Source: Phoronis australis (lineage: Eukaryota; Phoronida; Phoronidae). From it: a stretch of DNA of 22,432 nt. Under the pieces are notes generated by a model. The model made no database searches. It was not told the origin of the DNA and was given only the letters and a program-made list of their open reading frames with translations. The stretch covers positions 1,509 to 23,940 of the forward strand of contig NMRA01001365.1 of NCBI GenBank assembly GCA_002633005.1, read 5' to 3'. Positions 17,800-22,432 of the stretch are shown one piece after another. Position 1 is the stretch's first letter. Each line of letters opens with the position of its first letter. Both the position numbers and the translations under genes were made by a program.

Positions 17800-18546
17800 T
17801 TAAGCGAGCGAGGGCCCGTGCAGGTGCTTAAAGAATTGTGGACTGGAGAAGAAACACCAGAAGTACGAAATACTTATGAGTATGTCCTCGACTTGCGACT
17901 ACGTCTGGAAGAGACATGTGAACCGGTGCGGAAAAACTTACGAAATGCTGGTGAATCATATAATCACCTATATGACAAAAGGGCACGAGATCGTCGCTTC
18001 AGAGTTGGAGACCAATTACTAATATTGTTAACAACCGACAGTAACAAGCAGTTACTGCAGTGGAGTGGTCCCTATGAAGTGACTGAGGTGCTCATCAAAA
18101 TGGACTACCGAGTGTGGGTTGGTAGAAAGACCGAGACATACCATGCCAACATACTGAAGCTATACATATCGCGTGATCAAAATGGGGCTTCAAGTAGAGA
18201 GCATATAGATAAGACTGATGCGTCAGATACTGGTTTAGTCTGTATTTTGTTGCAGGAGTATGATGATGGCAGAATACCAGTACCATGTGCTGGTAAGAAC
18301 TTGTTACCTTGGGAACGTAATTACTCATTCATTGAGAGGAAATGTAAGGCTAACGTCTTTGCCATCAGAAAAGTTACACAATACTTGTATGGTAAACAGC
18401 ATATCATACATACTGACCATCAACTTCAGGCTTTCATTCAAAAAAGTAAATTAGCCAATGGACTCATCACGAGGTGGGCACCGTTTTTGCAAATCTATCG
18501 ATTTAAGGTTGAAGCTATCAAATGCTCATGGGGCAAAGCACTGTAG
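17800..18546 (+). pseudogene. Integrase C-terminal GPY domain joined directly to RNase H (copy 1)
   Basis: One uninterrupted frame (open from 17704; the first 35 or so codons are out of the coding register). The integrase C-terminal part has GPVQVLKELWTGEE, YDKRARDRRFRVGDQ and the GPY motif LQWSGPYEV (W at 18061), ending HANILKLYISR. Only about 15 residues later comes RNase H: KTDASDTGL (Asp at 18217), LLPWERNYSFIERKC (Glu at 18334), QYLYGK, HTDHQ (Asp at 18415) and RWAPFLQIYRF. It stops at 18546 just where the last catalytic Asp of RNase H would be expected. Reverse transcriptase, which in intact Gmr1-like elements lies between the two, is missing in frame. A GTG at 17704 is not a credible eukaryotic start. 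Confidence 0.85.
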
Positions 18547-18813
18547 AGATTCTAGAAATTTCTGAGAATAAATGGTAACAGCCGATGATGTGATTGGATA
18601 TAATCATGTTGTTCTTATTAGCCAGTAACTAAATAAGTTATTACAACTTGGGCTAATATTAAGAGGGTATTCAGATGAGCTGTAGTAGTTGAAGCATAAG
18701 GACTTGCTACAGTGTACAGAGGAAATTGTACAAGAGAGCCACCTCGCGGAAGATTCTAAAGAGGATCTTGGCAAGGGCAAGAACAGGAAGTTGACAAGGA
18801 CCATGTCACTTGT
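18547..18813. other. Retroelement 3' non-coding or LTR candidate region
   Basis: Non-coding sequence after the RNase H stop, conserved in the second copy (20829-21095). It may include the start of the 3' LTR, but with no 5' LTR in view the boundary cannot be set. Confidence 0.4.
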
Positions 18814-19000
18814 ATCGTGGGTAGTAAGATACCGCCTATACGTGTTGAATCACGAGGAATTTTGACCAGCGAGGCGAATCGTGGGTAGAAGATACTGCCT
18901 GCAAGTGTTGCGTCAAGAGACTGCGACCAACGAGAAGAATCGTGGGTAGAAGACACTACCTGTAAGTGTTGCGTCACTAGAGAATGCGACCAGCAAGTAC
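18814..19000. repeat. Three-unit minisatellite in the retroelement 3' region (copy 1)
   Basis: Units of 64, 61 and about 60 bp begin with ATCGTGGGTAG at 18814, 18878 and 18939. Each continues through TACTGCCTGCAAGTGTTGCG-like and GCGACCAACGAG-like blocks. Units 2 and 3 are closest. Confidence 0.85.
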
Positions 19001-19572
19001 ACTGTCGCAATACAATGTGTGTAGTTTGAAGATTCAGCAACAGGACTGTTATACAACAAGTGGAGAGTCCTACAGCTTGGATAGCAGATGAGACATTTGA
19101 TTAATTTGATTGATTGGAGTAATCTTTAAAGAGAGCGCTGGCGTACATGTAGTTCATTACATTATTTAACAACAGGTTTTGTAATTAGTGGTTATCAAAT
19201 AACTAATGGATTACTGCATTTAATCATTTTCTCTCCATCTACGCACAATCTCAGAGCACAGATACCTTTGAAACAAATCCACAGTCAATCTCTGACACCC
19301 CTATCAAAATGTAAATTATTTGCGATGACCTGCCAAATGAGAATTCAAACGGGGCCACAATTTCACGTTAAAAGGGACGCAGATTTCTATCTGTTCGCGT
19401 TAAATGCTCAAACGCTATCCGAATTACGTCAAAGCCAACAATAGCATGTATGACAAGGTAAAATAAACGAGTGATAAATCACGCTCACGTGACTTTGCGA
19501 AATCTCTCTAATTGTGATGTACAAACCAGCAGGTGTGATTTCATCATTGAATGCATGGCTCAAGCTGACCTA
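19001..19572. other. Retroelement or flank 3' sequence (copy 1)
   Basis: Non-coding sequence repeated at 21283-21858. It contains a GATTAATTTGATTGATTGG segment near 19099 and ends at CAAGCTGACCTA immediately before the N. No gene seen. Confidence 0.45.
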
Positions 19573-19573
19573 N
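19573..19573. other. Single unresolved base N at a contig join
   Basis: The only ambiguous base in the window. The sequence on its right (TGAACAAGTCCTCAGG) restarts at the equivalent of 17292, while that on its left is the end of copy 1. A lone N is what some scaffolders insert when the estimated gap is zero or negative. Confidence 0.9.
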
Positions 19574-20075
19574 TGAACAAGTCCTCAGGGCAGGATCTCT
19601 AAAGGGACATTGGGTGAGATGCCGCTTATGGAAGAACCGCTCCAGTGTATCGCTTTTGATTTGATTGGTCCTGTGTCGCCAATCATAGACAGTGGAAACC
19701 GGTAGATTCTCCCCATCTTGGACTATGTCACACAATACCTAGAAGCCGCACCTCTGCTCAGAATAGAAGCGTAGCGAGTTGCGAAAGCACTGCTTGATAC
19801 TTTCTGTAGAATCGGCTTTCCACGAATGTTGCTTAGTGACTGTGCGACACGTTTATCTCAAAAGTACTGAAAGAAGTCGATCGGCTGATATCCATGAAGC
19901 AACTATCCATCACTTTGTACAATCCGAAACACAAGAGATTGTGTGAGGGTATTAACGGTGTACTGAAGAGTATGCTTAAGAAAGTGTGCCAAGAGCGTCC
20001 ACAAGACTGGGACCGGTACTTACCAGCAGTACTGTTAGCTTACTGAGAGGTAACACAAGTGAGCTCAGGATTCTC
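19574..20075 (+). pseudogene. Integrase core, multiply broken (copy 2)
   Basis: Same frames and breaks as copy 1, with IAFDLIGPV, LLSDCAT and LCEGINGV all present. One stop of copy 1 (17454) is absent because CAATAG reads CAATAC here; the others persist. The zinc finger is absent because the segment begins just after it. Confidence 0.8.
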
Positions 20076-20081
20076 GTCATT

Positions 20082-20828
20082 TTAAGCGAGCGAGGGCCCG
20101 TGCAGGTGCTTAAAGAATTGTGGACTGGAGATGAAACACCAGAAGTACGAAATACTTATGAGTATGTCCTCGACTTGCGACATCGTCTGGAAGAGACATG
20201 TGAACCGGTGCGGAAAAACTTACGAAATGCTGGTGAATCATATAATCACCTATATGACAAAAGGGCACGAGATCGTCGCTTCAGAGTTGGAGACCAAGTA
20301 CTAATATTGTTAACAACCGACAGTAACAAGCAGCTACTGCAGTGGAGTGGTCCCTATGAAGTGACTGATGTGCTCATCAAAATGGACTACCGAGTGTGGG
20401 TTGGTGGAAAGACCGAGACATACCATGCCAACATATTGAAGCTATACATATCGCGTGGTCAAAATGGGGCTTCAAGTAGAGAGCATATAGATAAGACTGA
20501 TGCGTCAGATACTGGTTTAGTCTGCATTTTGTTGCAGGAGTATGATGATGGCAGATTACCAGTACCATGTGCTGGTAAGAACTTGTTACCTTGGGAACGT
20601 AATTACTCATTCATTGAGAGGAAATGTAAGGCTAACGTCTTTGCCATCAGAAAAGTTACACAATACTTGTATGGTAAACAGCATATCATACATACTGACC
20701 ATCAACTTCAGGCTTTCATTCAAAAAAGTAAATTAGCCAATGAACTCATCACGAGGTGGGCACCGTTTTTGCAAATCTATCGATTTACGGTTGAAGCTAT
20801 CAAATGCTCATGGGACAAAGCACTGTAG
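20082..20828 (+). pseudogene. Integrase C-terminal GPY domain joined directly to RNase H (copy 2)
   Basis: One open frame with the same domain order and the same junction (YISR, about 15 residues, KTDASD) as copy 1, again lacking reverse transcriptase and ending at 20828. About a dozen amino-acid differences from copy 1 are spread along it, including RHRLEE for RLRLEE and SCILLQ-region silent changes. The catalytic-type residues TDAS, IERKC and TDHQ are all kept. The open frame seems preserved by chance or recent origin, since the upstream integrase is broken. Confidence 0.85.
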
Positions 20829-21095
20829 AGATTCTAGAAATTTCTGAGAATAAATGGTAACAGCCGATGATGTGATTGGATATAATCATGTTGTTCTTAT
20901 TAGCCAGTAGCTAAATAAGTTATTATAACTTGGGCTAATATTAAGAGGGTATTCAGATGAGCTGTAGTAGTTGAAGCATAAGGACTTGCTACAGTGTACA
21001 GAGGAAATTGTACAAGAGAGCCATCTCGCGGAAGATTCGAAAGAGGATCTTGGCAAGGGCAAGAACAGGAAGTTGACAAAGACCATGTCACTTGT

Positions 21096-21282
21096 ATCGT
21101 GGGTAGTAAGATACCGCCTATACGTGTTGCATCACGAGGAATTTTGACCAGCGAGACGAATCGTGGGTAGAAGATACTGCCTGCAAGTGTTGCGTCAAGA
21201 GACTGCGACCAACGAGAAGAATCGTGGGTATAAGACACTACCTGTAAGTGTTGCGTCACTAGAGAATGCGACCAGCAAGTAC
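21096..21282. repeat. Three-unit minisatellite in the retroelement 3' region (copy 2)
   Basis: Same three units as at 18814-19000, with four or five substitutions between copies and no change in unit number. Confidence 0.85.
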
Positions 21283-21858
21283 ACTGTCGCAATACAATGT
21301 GTGTAGTTTGAATATTCACCAACAGGACTGTTATACAACAAGTGGAGAGTCTTACAGCTTGGATAGCAGATACGACATTTGATTAATTTGATTGATTGGA
21401 GTAATCTTTAAAGAGAGCGCTGGCGTACATGTAGTTCATTACATTATTTAACAACAGGTTTTACCTGTGTAATTAGTGGTTATCAAATAATTAATGGATT
21501 ACTGGATTTAATCATTTTCTCTCCATCTACGCACAATCTCAGAGCAAAGATACCTTTGAAACAAATCCACAGTCAATCTCTGACACCCCTATCAAAATGT
21601 AAATTATTTGCGATGACCTACCAAATGAGAATTCAAACGGGGCCACAATTTCACGTTAAAAGGGACGCAGATTTCTATCTGTTCGCGTTAAATGCTCAAA
21701 CGCTATCCGAATTACGTCAAAGCCAACAATAGCATGTATGACAAGGTAAAATAAACTAGTGATAAATCACGCTCACGTGACTGCGAAATCTCTCTAATTG
21801 TGATGTACAAACCAGCAGGTGTGATTTCATCATTGAATGCATGGCTCAAGCTGACCTA

Positions 21859-22432
21859 AAAGAGTAATATTTGACATCAAGTATGGATATTGCCACCTGA
21901 TGCCACTAAAAATGCAATCAAGATGAAATACAGAGTTGTAAAATTATTTAGCCAGGTACATGCAGTTTGGCTGCACTTGGGCGAGACTGATAGCAACAGA
22001 CGAGTGGCGCCCACCTGAAAGAAGTTGAATTTTGAGGCCCCTTAAGGTAGGTGGATGAACAAAAAATTAATTTTGACTGCAAAAAAATTAAGTTGAGTAC
22101 GCTAAGTTCTACCGAAGTCATCACTGCACTCAGCTTGAGGAGTCAGAAACTGTGCGTGTGCAAGAGAAGTCGGAAAGGCGAGGTGGCTTGCGAGAGGACG
22201 CTGAGCGTCGACGTGGGTGGTGTTGCACGATTCGATGAGAGTGCATGCACGCGCTGTGAAGACACGCCGCGCGCGAGACAACTACATGCCCTCAGGGTAG
22301 AATTTTTGGAGATAAACCGTGCTTTTGTGCTAATAACGCGCCATGGAGAAACTAGGCTGCCAAACTCAGGGGATTTTTTAACTTGCCGCCGGCCGTAACC
22401 CTAAGAATTAGAGATATGACCTAGTGTTCAAT
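21859..22432. other. Unassigned end of window, CpG-rich from about 22140
   Basis: This lies beyond the duplicated segment. A 115-codon open frame (22051-22398, plus) has no ATG in frame (it begins with GTG), is cysteine- and arginine-rich, and shows no domain. The stretch 22140-22400 is rich in CG and GCGC words compared with the rest of the window. It could be a promoter-like island, part of an exon entered by splicing, or a transposon piece. Confidence 0.4.

Larger units (their letters stand above)
16860..19572 (+). mobile_element. Decayed Ty3/gypsy-class LTR retrotransposon, copy 1 (integrase then RNase H)
   Basis: This is a retroelement relic lacking gag, a recognisable protease and reverse transcriptase. 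Order along the plus strand: an LTRAQAKK linker (16889), integrase HHCC finger remnants (about 17165-17290), integrase core (17290-17790), integrase C-terminal GPY domain (to about 18170), RNase H (18208-18546), then non-coding sequence with a minisatellite. Coding moves through three frames and several stops. Integrase before RNase H is the order known for Gmr1-like Ty3/gypsy elements rather than typical gypsy. Neither LTR could be delimited because no terminal repeat pair is visible. The 3' part is cut by the N at 19573. Confidence 0.85.
19574..21858 (+). mobile_element. Ty3/gypsy relic, copy 2: near-identical repeat of 17292-19572
   Basis: This 2285-bp segment matches 17292-19572 at a constant offset of 2282 until a 6-bp insertion (ACCTGT, about 21462) and a 2-bp deletion near 21783. 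By eye I count roughly 45 substitutions, about 2%. It starts mid-codon inside the integrase finger and ends at CAAGCTGACCTA, exactly where copy 1 ends at the N. Both the domain content and nearly all the stops are shared. Probably the same locus from the other haplotype. Confidence 0.9.

Noticed and set aside
17704-17800. GTG-initiated start of the 280-codon frame as a real protein start
   Set aside because: Eukaryotic element, and the first 35 or so residues are in the wrong register; the matching integrase text lies in the next frame until about 17790.
18095-18328. Minus-strand open frame opposite integrase/RNase H, duplicated at 20377-20610
   Set aside because: Shadow of the plus-strand coding sequence; duplicated only because the segment is.
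18756-19040. Minus-strand open frame over the minisatellite, also at 20900-21322
   Set aside because: Repeat-derived, no domain; longer in copy 2 only through substitutions.

Overview
The window is eukaryotic and looks like an animal genome, most probably an anthozoan cnidarian such as a stony coral or sea anemone. It is AT-rich with long non-coding stretches and small exons bounded by GT/AG splice signals. It carries fibronectin-type modules, a THAP zinc finger, and retroelement relics of the LINE and Ty3/gypsy type, and it has no bacterial-style operons. The species assignment is inference.

Layout. Positions 1-2009 are three ~670-bp tandem satellite units, followed by unique flank and a (TTAC)n microsatellite (2325-2420). 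From about 4.2 to 14.1 kb the minus strand carries three fibronectin type III (FN3) exons, each in phase 1-1, at 14083-13838, 9124-8870 and 4516-4268. They lie about 4.6-5 kb apart and look like modules of one extracellular FN3-repeat protein. The first two exons in transcription order also share homologous intron flanks, so exon plus flank was duplicated. A fibronectin type II (FN2) exon on the opposite strand (7723-7920), a LINE endonuclease fragment (6028-6324) and two histone-mRNA-like stem-loops (6788-6803, 6845-6860) sit inside the intron.

From 14.3 to 16.7 kb there is an unrecognised ORF, a dense array of inverted-repeat hairpins (15003-15140), a frameshifted THAP domain, a broken minus-strand ORF with a CRE palindrome upstream, and a short hAT-like non-autonomous element. 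From about 16.86 kb a decayed Ty3/gypsy element carries integrase followed directly by RNase H, with no reverse transcriptase between them. Integrase-first order is known for Gmr1-like Ty3/gypsy elements; loss of the RT here is inference.

The segment 17292-19572 is repeated almost exactly at 19574-21858, and the copies are separated by a single N at 19573. The geometry is that of two overlapping contigs placed end to end without merging, so the second copy is probably an assembly artefact (haplotype overlap) rather than a biological duplication. Positions 21859-22432 are unassigned, with a CpG-rich stretch.

No complete gene is contained in the window and I see no convincing new multi-gene system. 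The points most worth checking are the artefactual duplication, the integrase-RNase H junction, the FN3/FN2 exons on opposite strands, the orphan histone-type stem-loops and the hairpin array.
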